From an uncultured delta proteobacterium (GTDB lineage: Bacteria > Desulfobacterota > Desulfobulbia > Desulfobulbales > Desulfocapsaceae): a DNA stretch of 64,000 bases. Under the pieces are notes generated by a model, which was not told the origin of the DNA, did not search any database, and was given only the letters and a program-made list of their open reading frames with translations. This document shows, piece after piece, positions 8,901-15,664 of the stretch (its first letter is position 1; every line of letters starts with the position of its first letter). The DNA is taken from assembly GCA_903875445.1 (NCBI GenBank), contig CAIQWD010000068.1, forward strand, positions 1 to 64,000, read 5' to 3'. The translations under genes and the position numbers were made by a program.

Positions 8901-9780
8901 TGACCACTCTACGACTATGAATATATTTTCGACAACGAGCTCGGGCGGATCAGCCAGTGAAGAAGAGCGCCGGGCGGTAGCTAAAGCTGTCAACCGGAGC
9001 CGCCTGGTGATCTTTCTTCGTATCGGCTTGGCCGTCGTTACTCTCGCGACTTGGGAACTGGCAGTCATTTACGGGTTAATCGATCCCTTCTTTTTCTCAC
9101 GACCGAGCGATATATATACACAATTGGCCGTATGGCTGACTGAAGGCACGGCCCAGGGACCTTTGTGGCGAGAGCTTTTGGTGACCATGGAGGAGACAGT
9201 TATCGGCTTTTTCATCGGCAGCCTGCTGGGTATTTTTTGCGGCATCGCCCTTGGGCGCAATAAACTTGCCGGCGATGTTTTTAGTATTTACATCAAGATA
9301 GCCAATGCTATCCCGCGCGTCGTCCTTGGCTCCATCTTCATTATCATTTTCGGCCTGGGTATGGGTTCGAAAGTGGCACTGGCGGTGGTAATGGTCTTCT
9401 TTGTAGTATTCGGCAATGCCTTTCAGGGCGTACGCGAGGCCGATCGTAATTTGATCGCCAATGCGTATATCCTTGGAGCAAGCAAACGCCAAGTGACATT
9501 CTCGGTGGTGATTCCCTCGGCGTTGACTTGGATCTTGGCAAGTCTGCATGTCAGCTTCGGCTTTGCTCTGGTAGGTGCGGTGGTAGGCGAGTTTCTCGGA
9601 TCGCGCCATGGCATTGGTTTGCTCATAGCGACTGCCCAAGGTACTTTTAATGCGGCAGGCGTCTTTGCCGCGATGATCGTCCTTGCGGTGGTAGCGCTGG
9701 CGGCCGAGTATCTCTTAACCGCCTTAGAGGACAGACTCCTGAAATGGCGTCCTGTGCAGTTCGTTGAACATGGGATGTAA
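8884..9780 (+). CDS. NitT/TauT-family ABC transporter permease
   Basis: This 298-residue inner-membrane permease has about six membrane segments. The BPD-type ATPase-contact loop is visible around NAFQGVREADRNLIANAYILGASKR. A short hydrophilic N-terminus precedes the first helix, and the start is uncertain: ATG 8884 overlaps the ATPase gene, while ATG 8917 lies just after its stop. Neither has a strong ribosome binding site. It completes the importer encoded from 7129; a hairpin follows the stop codon. Confidence 0.9.
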   Translation: MKCKSDDHSTTMNIFSTTSSGGSASEEERRAVAKAVNRSRLVIFLRIGLAVVTLATWELAVIYGLIDPFFFSRPSDIYTQLAVWLTEGTAQGPLWRELLVTMEETVIGFFIGSLLGIFCGIALGRNKLAGDVFSIYIKIANAIPRVVLGSIFIIIFGLGMGSKVALAVVMVFFVVFGNAFQGVREADRNLIANAYILGASKRQVTFSVVIPSALTWILASLHVSFGFALVGAVVGEFLGSRHGIGLLIATAQGTFNAAGVFAAMIVLAVVALAAEYLLTALEDRLLKWRPVQFVEHGM

Positions 9781-9821
9781 ACCGGGAGGAGTTGCAACTT
9801 TCATTGCACCCTCTCGGTTTA
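9778..9821 (+). terminator. Hairpin after the ABC importer operon
   Basis: The stop codon itself begins a TAAACCG / CGGTTTA stem with a further imperfect GGAGG / CCTC inner stem. There is no clear T-tract, so it may be a processed 3' end or a weak terminator. Confidence 0.4.
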
Positions 9822-9854
9822 AGATGTTTGATTGGTCTTAGAAAGGTGCCCTGT

Positions 9855-10160
9855 TTAGCTCCATTTCTTGCCCAATTCGTCAAGCCCGGCTTTCCCAAGA
9901 TCCTCAGGAGACATCGCAATTCTAAATTCACAATCGGCGTTAAAGTTCAGAAAAAACGGTTCTGAAAAAGATGGGATTTGTGAAGACTCCTTGATATCGA
10001 CAATGATCACGGCTCCGCGAGTACCACCCTGCTCCGTGAAATATATGCTTTCCGGTTTAATGTCACTGATAATTTTCTTTATAATTTCTCCCGCTTTGCC
10101 CTCTCTTACAAGGGTATTAAATGGCTCGTGAGGAATTCTTACATTCAATAGTGTTCTCAT
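9855..10160 (-). CDS. Small conserved protein of unknown function
   Basis: This 101-residue soluble protein starts MRTLLNVRIPHEPFN. The second ATG (10160) is chosen because AAGGAG lies at the right distance; the ATG at 10166 is too close to it. The sequence contains YFTEQGGTRGAVIIVD and FNADCEFRIAMSPEDL. I recognise a family of about 100-residue proteins of this type, sometimes labelled as panthothenate-synthetase-like in databases, but I know of no established function. It has no membrane segment or known catalytic motif. It is convergent with the importer operon. Confidence 0.75.
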   Translation of the reverse strand: MRTLLNVRIPHEPFNTLVREGKAGEIIKKIISDIKPESIYFTEQGGTRGAVIIVDIKESSQIPSFSEPFFLNFNADCEFRIAMSPEDLGKAGLDELGKKWS

Positions 10161-10166
10161 TTGCAT

Positions 10167-10501
10167 CTCTCCTTGTTATCTTATGAATTTAAAAGGAAAT
10201 ATTCTTAGAGATTCCTGTAGATATAAACATGTGAAGCTTCCTGCAGTTGCAATATTAGGGGCTGCTTACATATTTATATGTTTCTAAATCTTAGTGACTA
10301 ATAGCCCGTTGTAAAGATCACGCATGGAGAATTACTTTATCTATATAGGGACATTTCCCTTTTTTGAATTTTACATTCATCTCATTTTAATTGAGAGGCT
10401 CCAAATTATCACAATTTAAACGCTGTTCAAAAAGGGTGCCTGTACCCCCCCAGTCAAGTTATAGCCGTTTTTTGACGGGAGGAAGTGCAAAGTTTCAGAT
10501 A
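10167..10501. other. Intergenic region without recognisable gene
   Basis: AT-rich to mixed sequence upstream of the small protein gene at 9855, which presumably includes its promoter. I find no RNA gene or clear repeat. The stretch merges into decayed coding sequence from about 10502. Confidence 0.35.
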
Positions 10502-10640
10502 GTGCGCAAAGAGCCCGGCGCGAACAGTCGCCGGGCTTTGGATAAGAGGCTGCGGTGTTACGAATCCCCATGCCAACAACGCACAGATTATCTCTGTCCG
10601 GTGGCTGAAATCGTAAAAGAAATTGTTATCCCGCTGCCTG
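10502..10640 (-). pseudogene. Decayed cysteine desulfurase and DsrC/TusE-like gene fragments
   Basis: Read on the minus strand, about 10502-10556 encodes AAxSYPKPGDCSRRA-like residues. These align with the N-terminus of the intact cysteine desulfurase at 14162-15298, and the underlying DNA is also very similar. Just upstream on the same strand, about 10585-10640 encodes FYDFSHRTEI, resembling GFLNDFSDWTEE of the intact DsrC/TusE-like gene at 15310-15657. Gene order is the same as in the intact pair but the distance has shrunk from roughly 270 to 30 bp. This looks like a largely deleted duplicate of that pair. The first fragment is clear; the second is shorter and less certain. An 8-bp hairpin (GCCCGGCG/CGCCGGGC, about 10513-10536) lies inside it. 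Confidence 0.6.
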
Positions 10641-10645
10641 AAAAA

Positions 10646-11245
10646 TCATCCCTTTTTAACCCAAGGTTTTCCAACGGGCAGGACATCCCTGCCGAAAACC
10701 TGCAGGTAGATCACATGTGCCATCATATAGAGTGCACCCAGAGCACAGAGGATTAGATCGATAGAAACGAGTGTTTTGATGCTGCTCATCCCGGCCAAAA
10801 TTTCCAGATCAAGACCGATGAAGCCGAGGATAAGGGTCGTGAATGTAAATACCATCGCGGTATGGACGGCAAAAGAACCGATCCACATAAATGCGGTGTA
10901 GACGGTGTAGGCTACCAGGAACCATCCGAGGTCGCCGGTGCCTATTTTGAGGTGTCCGGCAATCCAGGTATCTTTCGCGCCCTGAAAATCTGAGACCATG
11001 AAAATAAGTCCCAACGCAATCCAGAATGCGCCGTATGAACAAAAGGCACTGTATCCAAAGTTGTTGCCGGCTTTGAACTCCTGCAAGCCCGCCATAAGCT
11101 GCGTGAAACCGCCGAAGGCCAGTGCGCAACAGAAAACAACACCTGTACCGCACCATCCGAGGTTATGGAACTGAAGCAATAAAGTAGTGGTACCGAAGCC
11201 TGCCAGACCAACAACTGCCGGATTTCCTAAACTTGTCTCTGCCAT
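10646..11245 (-). CDS. satP: Acetate/succinate transporter, GPR1/FUN34/SatP family
   Basis: This 199-residue protein has six membrane helices. It carries the family hallmark NPAVVGLAGFG near residues 8-18, where NPA starts the first helix and lines the pore, and a second motif FGGFTQLMAGLQEF at about 43-56. Members such as E. coli SatP move acetate and succinate with protons across the inner membrane. In an anaerobe that ends fermentation or incomplete oxidation in acetate this fits export or reuptake. It starts at ATG 11245 with GAGAGG upstream and has no operon partner. Confidence 0.93.
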   Translation of the reverse strand: MAETSLGNPAVVGLAGFGTTTLLLQFHNLGWCGTGVVFCCALAFGGFTQLMAGLQEFKAGNNFGYSAFCSYGAFWIALGLIFMVSDFQGAKDTWIAGHLKIGTGDLGWFLVAYTVYTAFMWIGSFAVHTAMVFTFTTLILGFIGLDLEILAGMSSIKTLVSIDLILCALGALYMMAHVIYLQVFGRDVLPVGKPWVKKG

Positions 11246-12020
11246 CTTATTTGCCCTCTCGTGAATGTTTTTTTATGATACCGTATCAAGCCGTCGGAGA
11301 AGAAACACTCCATTCCTTGTAGTCTTCAACAAAAACATCATGCCGGAAGAAAGGAAATTGCAATTCGTTTGCGGTAAACGAATCAATTCGTTGCTCCCTA
11401 TTTTTCTCAGTGGTTGTAACCTGTTTTCCCCTCCAATATTTTATTTAATAAAAGCACCGCATACTTGCCGATTTCAGTTGCAAAAACAATCTAAACATTT
11501 CTTAAAACCCACCCCAGCGAACACTTGTTACCGATCGAAAAATGATCAGCTAGAGAGAAGGGATATTTTAAGGATGACCTAAAAGCTATTGTTTTCATGA
11601 TCAAATTCATCTAATAGTCGCCTTCGTAACATAAAAATATTCAAAGTGCAATTTTTTTAATTCTATAATTTCGTCTAAATTTATTGATGAGCAGAACACC
11701 TGACAACTTACATGTTAACAATTGCCATTGAAAGCGACTGCATCAGTTTAATTTATTTTTTATTATTTTATTATATTAGTTAGTTATACAATATTTAACA
11801 GTAGACTGGATAGGCCGTTTGCTGCAAAATTGCGACGTTATATAGCTCATGGATGGCGTATAAAAGAACAATGTTACACTGCCATGCGAAACATGTCGAT
11901 CATCAACTTCTTTGTGCTTATATTATGCAGAAATTTTCTTAAGGTAAGCCTCCGGCATTGTCGGAGGGCTCCGACTGCAGTAAACTGCGACTTTTTACCA
12001 ACCTTGGAGGTAACAATTTA
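11246..12020. other. 775-bp AT-rich intergenic region
   Basis: This lies between the divergent satP and arsenosugar operons. It is AT-rich, and open frames inside it show no family resemblance. A small hairpin (CCTCCG-7-CGGAGG, 11949-11967) sits in the probable 5' leader of the arsenosugar operon. A GGAGGT ribosome binding site precedes ATG 12021. I see no convincing ArsR operator, RNA gene or mobile element. Confidence 0.45.
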
Positions 12021-12350
12021 ATGCACTATTATGAGAAGAAGGATTTGGCGGATTTTCCCAACATCGGCGAGTGGACAAGTGAAGAAGCGCAGAAATTTTT
12101 TGATTATTACACCAAGGCCACAGGTGACGGAAAACTCAGCGAACGTGAAAAAACCTTGATCGCCCTGGCCGTTGCCGCCACCCAAAACTGTCCCTACTGC
12201 ATTGACGCCTACACCAATAAATGCCTGTCCTTAGGTGTTGACAAGGAAGAAATGATGGAGGTTTTTCATGTAGGCGCCGCCATGATGGCCGGTATTACCC
12301 TGGCCCATTCCACCCAGATGCGCAAGATTGTAAAAAAGAAGGAACTGTAG
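12021..12350 (+). CDS. AhpD/CMD-like protein of the arsenosugar operon
   Basis: This 109-residue carboxymuconolactone-decarboxylase-fold protein has the AhpD active-site pattern CPYC at residues 57-60 and a downstream His (EVFHVGAAM) typical of the peroxidase-like branch. A variant of this family is habitually encoded beside ArsS and is annotated as an arsenosugar-biosynthesis-associated peroxidase-like protein. Its exact reaction is not established; a thiol-redox or arsenical-handling role is plausible. ATG 12021 is chosen over longer frames because of the GGAGGT nine bases upstream. The ArsS gene starts immediately after its stop. Confidence 0.88.
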   Translation: MHYYEKKDLADFPNIGEWTSEEAQKFFDYYTKATGDGKLSEREKTLIALAVAATQNCPYCIDAYTNKCLSLGVDKEEMMEVFHVGAAMMAGITLAHSTQMRKIVKKKEL

Positions 12351-13355
12351 ATGGATGCCCACGAACAGTTGTCTGTTTTGGACACTAGCTGCCTGCAGAA
12401 ATTTGTCGATACCTTGGCTGTAAATGGACAATACCCCTTAAAGGCTGCCGGCGTTGATGTCTTGCAGATGAATATCTGCCGAAAATGCAACCTTTTTTGC
12501 AAGCATTGCCATGTAGAAGCTGGGCCGCATCGCACTGAAATGATGTCCAAATCTCTTCTCGAAAAATGCCTTGATATTTTGCGAAACAATGCAATATCCA
12601 CCATCGATATTACCGGCGGTGCACCGGAAATCAATCCGTACCTGGAGTGGTTCCTCGATAACGCCTCACAGCTGAAGCGCAGACTCATCGTTCGCTCGAA
12701 CCTGACGCTTTTACTGGAGGATAGCTATCGACATTTTATCGATAGCTACGTCAGAAATAATGTTGAAATTGTCACGTCGCTGCCGCATTACAAGGCAGAA
12801 GGAACCGATAAACAACGCGGCAAGTGCGCGTTTGCAACTATTATTGAGGTCATTAAAAAATTAAATGCCAGGGGATACGGCAAAGAAAATTCCGGCCTCG
12901 TGCTCAACCTCGTGCATAATCCGACCGGCTTTTATCTGCCAGGCTCGCAACCCGCGCTGGCGCGGGAATATAAGTCCCGGCTTTTGAAAGATCATGGAGT
13001 GTATTTTAACGACCTGTTCTGCATCACCAATATGCCGGTCGGCAGATATCTTGAGCATCTTCAAAAAACTGATAGCTTGTCCGATTATATGACGGAGTTG
13101 GTGAATGCCTTCAATTCCGCTGCGGCCGAAAATGTGATGTGCAAAAATACCCTTTCCGTCAGTTATGATGGGCAGCTGTATGATTGTGATTTCAACCAGA
13201 TGCTGGAGTTGCCGACCGAAACCAATGCCCATTTGGATGACTTTGATATCGGCACACTAAGTCACCGCAGGATTGTCCTTGCTAATCATTGTTACGGCTG
13301 TACGGCGGGTTCGGGCAGTTCCTGTCAAGGCAGCACCGAAAAATCGGAGAAATAA
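12351..13355 (+). CDS. arsS: Arsenosugar biosynthesis radical SAM protein ArsS
   Basis: This 334-residue radical SAM enzyme has the cluster motif CNLFCKHC at residues 46-53. The ArsS-specific HCHVEAGPHRTEMM follows directly, then DITGGAPEINP, LVHNPTGFYLPG and the C-terminal HCYGCTAGSGSSC that binds a further cluster. Known ArsS enzymes join the 5'-deoxyadenosyl group of SAM to dimethylarsinous acid, giving 5'-deoxy-5'-dimethylarsinoyl-adenosine, the first dedicated arsenosugar intermediate. It starts directly after the AhpD-like gene and is followed three bases later by a nucleoside phosphorylase, so the three form a tight operon. The methyltransferase ArsM that would make the substrate is not in this window. 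Confidence 0.93.
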   Translation: MDAHEQLSVLDTSCLQKFVDTLAVNGQYPLKAAGVDVLQMNICRKCNLFCKHCHVEAGPHRTEMMSKSLLEKCLDILRNNAISTIDITGGAPEINPYLEWFLDNASQLKRRLIVRSNLTLLLEDSYRHFIDSYVRNNVEIVTSLPHYKAEGTDKQRGKCAFATIIEVIKKLNARGYGKENSGLVLNLVHNPTGFYLPGSQPALAREYKSRLLKDHGVYFNDLFCITNMPVGRYLEHLQKTDSLSDYMTELVNAFNSAAAENVMCKNTLSVSYDGQLYDCDFNQMLELPTETNAHLDDFDIGTLSHRRIVLANHCYGCTAGSGSSCQGSTEKSEK

Positions 13356-13358
13356 ACT

Positions 13359-14138
13359 ATGCAGAAGTGCGATATGGCGGTTATTACCGGTTCCGGGTTC
13401 TATGATTTTCCCGAACTGACGGATCCGCGTGCAGTCGAAATAACCACACCCTTTGGCGAAGTGCAGGCGGTTTGCGGCAGCTGCGACGGCAAAGCAGTAC
13501 TTTTTATCGCCCGGCATAAGAAAGAACACGCACTGCTGTCCAATATGATCAATCACAAGGCCAATATTTACGCCTGCCGACAGGCTCAGGTGGATGTCAT
13601 TATTGCGACCTCCATTGTCGGCCTGACCAACCCCGACTTGCCGCTTGCCAAGATATTGATCTTTAACGACCTCTTTTATCCTGACAACCGCCTGCCGGAT
13701 GGAAGCCACTGTACCTTTTTTACCGAAGAGAATCAAATCGGTCGCGGTCACTATCTTTTTGGATCACCATTTTTTGATGTCTCAGGTGTCCTGAAAGGCG
13801 AAGACGTCATCTCGGATATCACCTACGCCTACGTCAATGGCCCGCGATTTAATTCCAAAAAGGAGATCCGCTTTTTCGCCAACTACGCCGATGCGGTTAG
13901 CCAGACCGCCGGCCCGGAAGCCGTTCTGGCCGGAGAGCTGGAAATTCCCTATGTGCTGTTGGGGTACGGTGTGGACTATGCCAATGGGGTGAAAGAGGAA
14001 CCGACCCCGATCGATGTCTTGACGGAGAATATGCATCGCAGCAAAAATGCTTTTGCGCAAGCGGTCAGACTGCTTCTCGCATATAAGCAATATCATTTCA
14101 ATGGATTCGTATATCGTTTCGACAGTCCCCCGGAGTGA
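13359..14138 (+). CDS. MTAP/PNP-family nucleoside phosphorylase in the arsenosugar operon
   Basis: This 259-residue protein of the methylthioadenosine/purine nucleoside phosphorylase family is recognised by VITGSGFYDFPEL at the start, the phosphate-binding region FIARHKKEHALLS, and HKANIYACRQAQVDVIIATS. Family enzymes split 5'-substituted adenosines with phosphate into adenine and a sugar 1-phosphate. Beside ArsS the obvious substrate is dimethylarsinoyl-adenosine, whose adenine must be removed to give arsenosugars. That assignment is inferred from context. A GGAGAAA ribosome binding site precedes ATG 13359. Divergence from standard MTAP motifs (SGF instead of GTG, HKK instead of HGR) fits an altered substrate. 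Confidence 0.85.
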   Translation: MQKCDMAVITGSGFYDFPELTDPRAVEITTPFGEVQAVCGSCDGKAVLFIARHKKEHALLSNMINHKANIYACRQAQVDVIIATSIVGLTNPDLPLAKILIFNDLFYPDNRLPDGSHCTFFTEENQIGRGHYLFGSPFFDVSGVLKGEDVISDITYAYVNGPRFNSKKEIRFFANYADAVSQTAGPEAVLAGELEIPYVLLGYGVDYANGVKEEPTPIDVLTENMHRSKNAFAQAVRLLLAYKQYHFNGFVYRFDSPPE

Positions 14139-14161
14139 GACGATGGTGGAATGAAAAACCA

Positions 14162-15298
14162 TCACCCGACTATCGTTGTCATGGCCCTTACGGCTGCATC
14201 GATATCGGCCTCAGTGGTGAAGGGACCGAGGCTGAAGCGGATCGTCCCGTCACCTAAGGTGCCGAGAGTCTCATGGACCAGGGGAGCGCAGTGCAAACCG
14301 GTGCGGACAGCGATATCGAAATCACCGTCGAGGATGGCGCCGACATCGGTGGCGGCAATGCCGTCCACCGTGCAGGCAAGGACCGGCAGATGATCGGCAG
14401 GATTGTCGGCCGCGTAAAGCTGCACTCGCGGCAACCGCTTGAGTCTATCTACAAGTTGGGCAAACAGCTGCATTTCGCAGGCATAATGCGCCTTATGATA
14501 GCTTTCGACAAAATCGACCGTCTCAGCCAGGCCGAGGATACCGAGAAGGTTGATGGTCCCGGCCTCAAGACGGCTGGGATAGAACAGCGGCTGCAGGGGA
14601 TTGGCGGAATCGATGCCGGTGCCCCCAAAACGAGTGGGTTGCGGGTTGAGATCCGGGGCAAGCACCAGCCCGCCGATGCCGGTCGGGCCGAGCAGGGATT
14701 TGTGGCCGGTGAAGGCCAGGCCCTGCACGTCCCATAATTGCATGTCGATCGGGATGCAGCCGGCGGTTTGCGCGACGTCGAGAATCAGCGGAATGCCATG
14801 CTGCCGGCAGATGGCGCCGATCTTGGCTATCCTCTGAATAGTGCCGAGGACATTGGAGGCGTGGGTGATTACGACCAGGCGGGTTGAAGGCCGGATGCAG
14901 GCGGCAACTTGGGCGGGATCAATATAGCCTTTGCTATCAAAGGGCAGCAGATCAAAGCTGATGATTCCCTGCTGCTGCAGGTGATGCAGAGGGCGCAGGA
15001 CGGAATTATGTTCGAGGCGGGAGCTGATCACATGATCACCCGGCCGAGCCAGGCCCTGGATCAAGGTATTCAGGGCATCGGTGGCGTTGGCGGCAAAACA
15101 GACATGGGCATCGTCTCCGGCCCCAAAGAATCGGGCAAGTTTCAACCGTACCGCCGAAACGGCCTCCTCCGCCTGCACCGCCCGGTCATAGCCGCCGCGA
15201 CCGGGGGAGGCACCAAGCTCCAGGTAACGTTCAAGAGCTCGGCGAAGGCAATCGCCGGGCTTTGGATAGGAGGTTGCGGCGTTGTCGAGATAGATCAT
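14162..15298 (-). CDS. Cysteine desulfurase family protein (class V aminotransferase fold)
   Basis: This 378-residue PLP enzyme has DNAATSYPKP at its N-terminus, ITHASNVLGT, a PLP-contacting DVAQTAGCIP, the Schiff-base Lys in FTGHKSLLGPTG near residue 197, and the catalytic Cys region RTGLHCAPLVH near 340. It should release sulfur from cysteine as an enzyme-bound persulfide. As the last gene of a run with a DsrC/TusE-like carrier and a molybdenum hydroxylase, it probably supplies sulfur to that enzyme's cofactor (compare NifS4 for xanthine dehydrogenase). This role is inferred. It starts 12 bp after the DsrC-like stop. Confidence 0.88.
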   Translation of the reverse strand: MIYLDNAATSYPKPGDCLRRALERYLELGASPGRGGYDRAVQAEEAVSAVRLKLARFFGAGDDAHVCFAANATDALNTLIQGLARPGDHVISSRLEHNSVLRPLHHLQQQGIISFDLLPFDSKGYIDPAQVAACIRPSTRLVVITHASNVLGTIQRIAKIGAICRQHGIPLILDVAQTAGCIPIDMQLWDVQGLAFTGHKSLLGPTGIGGLVLAPDLNPQPTRFGGTGIDSANPLQPLFYPSRLEAGTINLLGILGLAETVDFVESYHKAHYACEMQLFAQLVDRLKRLPRVQLYAADNPADHLPVLACTVDGIAATDVGAILDGDFDIAVRTGLHCAPLVHETLGTLGDGTIRFSLGPFTTEADIDAAVRAMTTIVG

Positions 15299-15309
15299 CC
15301 TGTCCCCTC

Positions 15310-15657
15310 TCAGCTGCAGGTTTTCGGATTCGGCAACCCGGCCAGTCGCCGCGCCCCGTTTTTGATGCCACCGGGAAAGACCGTCTCCAGTTCGAGGAGA
15401 GACATCCCCGTGCCCTTCTTCAGCTGGCTATTGAGCGGTGCTCGACCATGCCCGGCGTAAAATTCCCGGAGAAAACGGATTACCCGCCAGTGCTTCTCGA
15501 CAAGCTCGGCGAGTCCGCATTCCCCGGCCAGCATTATACAAAGTTCTTCGGTCCAGTCGCTGAAATCGTTGAGAAATCCCTCGTTATCAAAGACGATCTG
15601 CCGTTGCCCGATGATCCGGACAACGGGTTGCAAATCGGCGGCGGAGGAGCCTGTCAT
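15310..15657 (-). CDS. DsrC/TusE-family sulfur carrier with a single C-terminal cysteine
   Basis: This 115-residue protein matches the DsrC/TusE fold: VFDNEGFLNDFSDWTEEL, then KHWRVIRFLREFY, and a C-terminal arm GLPNPKTCS. The near-terminal Cys (residue 114) equals the persulfide-carrying CysA of DsrC. The second Cys of true DsrC, ten residues before it, is missing (ARR there). It therefore belongs with TusE-like sulfur-relay proteins rather than the sulfite reductase substrate DsrC. It lies between the molybdenum hydroxylase and the cysteine desulfurase with gaps of 7 and 11 bp, suggesting it hands desulfurase-derived sulfur to the molybdenum enzyme or its chaperone. Confidence 0.85.
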   Translation of the reverse strand: MTGSSAADLQPVVRIIGQRQIVFDNEGFLNDFSDWTEELCIMLAGECGLAELVEKHWRVIRFLREFYAGHGRAPLNSQLKKGTGMSLLELETVFPGGIKNGARRLAGLPNPKTCS

Positions 15658-15664
15658 CAGGTCC

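Noticed and set aside
10391-10756. 121-codon + strand frame overlapping satP
   Set aside because: It overlaps the certain satP gene on the other strand and the decayed desulfurase fragments; no homology visible.
11265-11582. Open frame in the AT-rich gap upstream of the arsenosugar operon
   Set aside because: No recognisable domain or start signal; the residue composition looks random.
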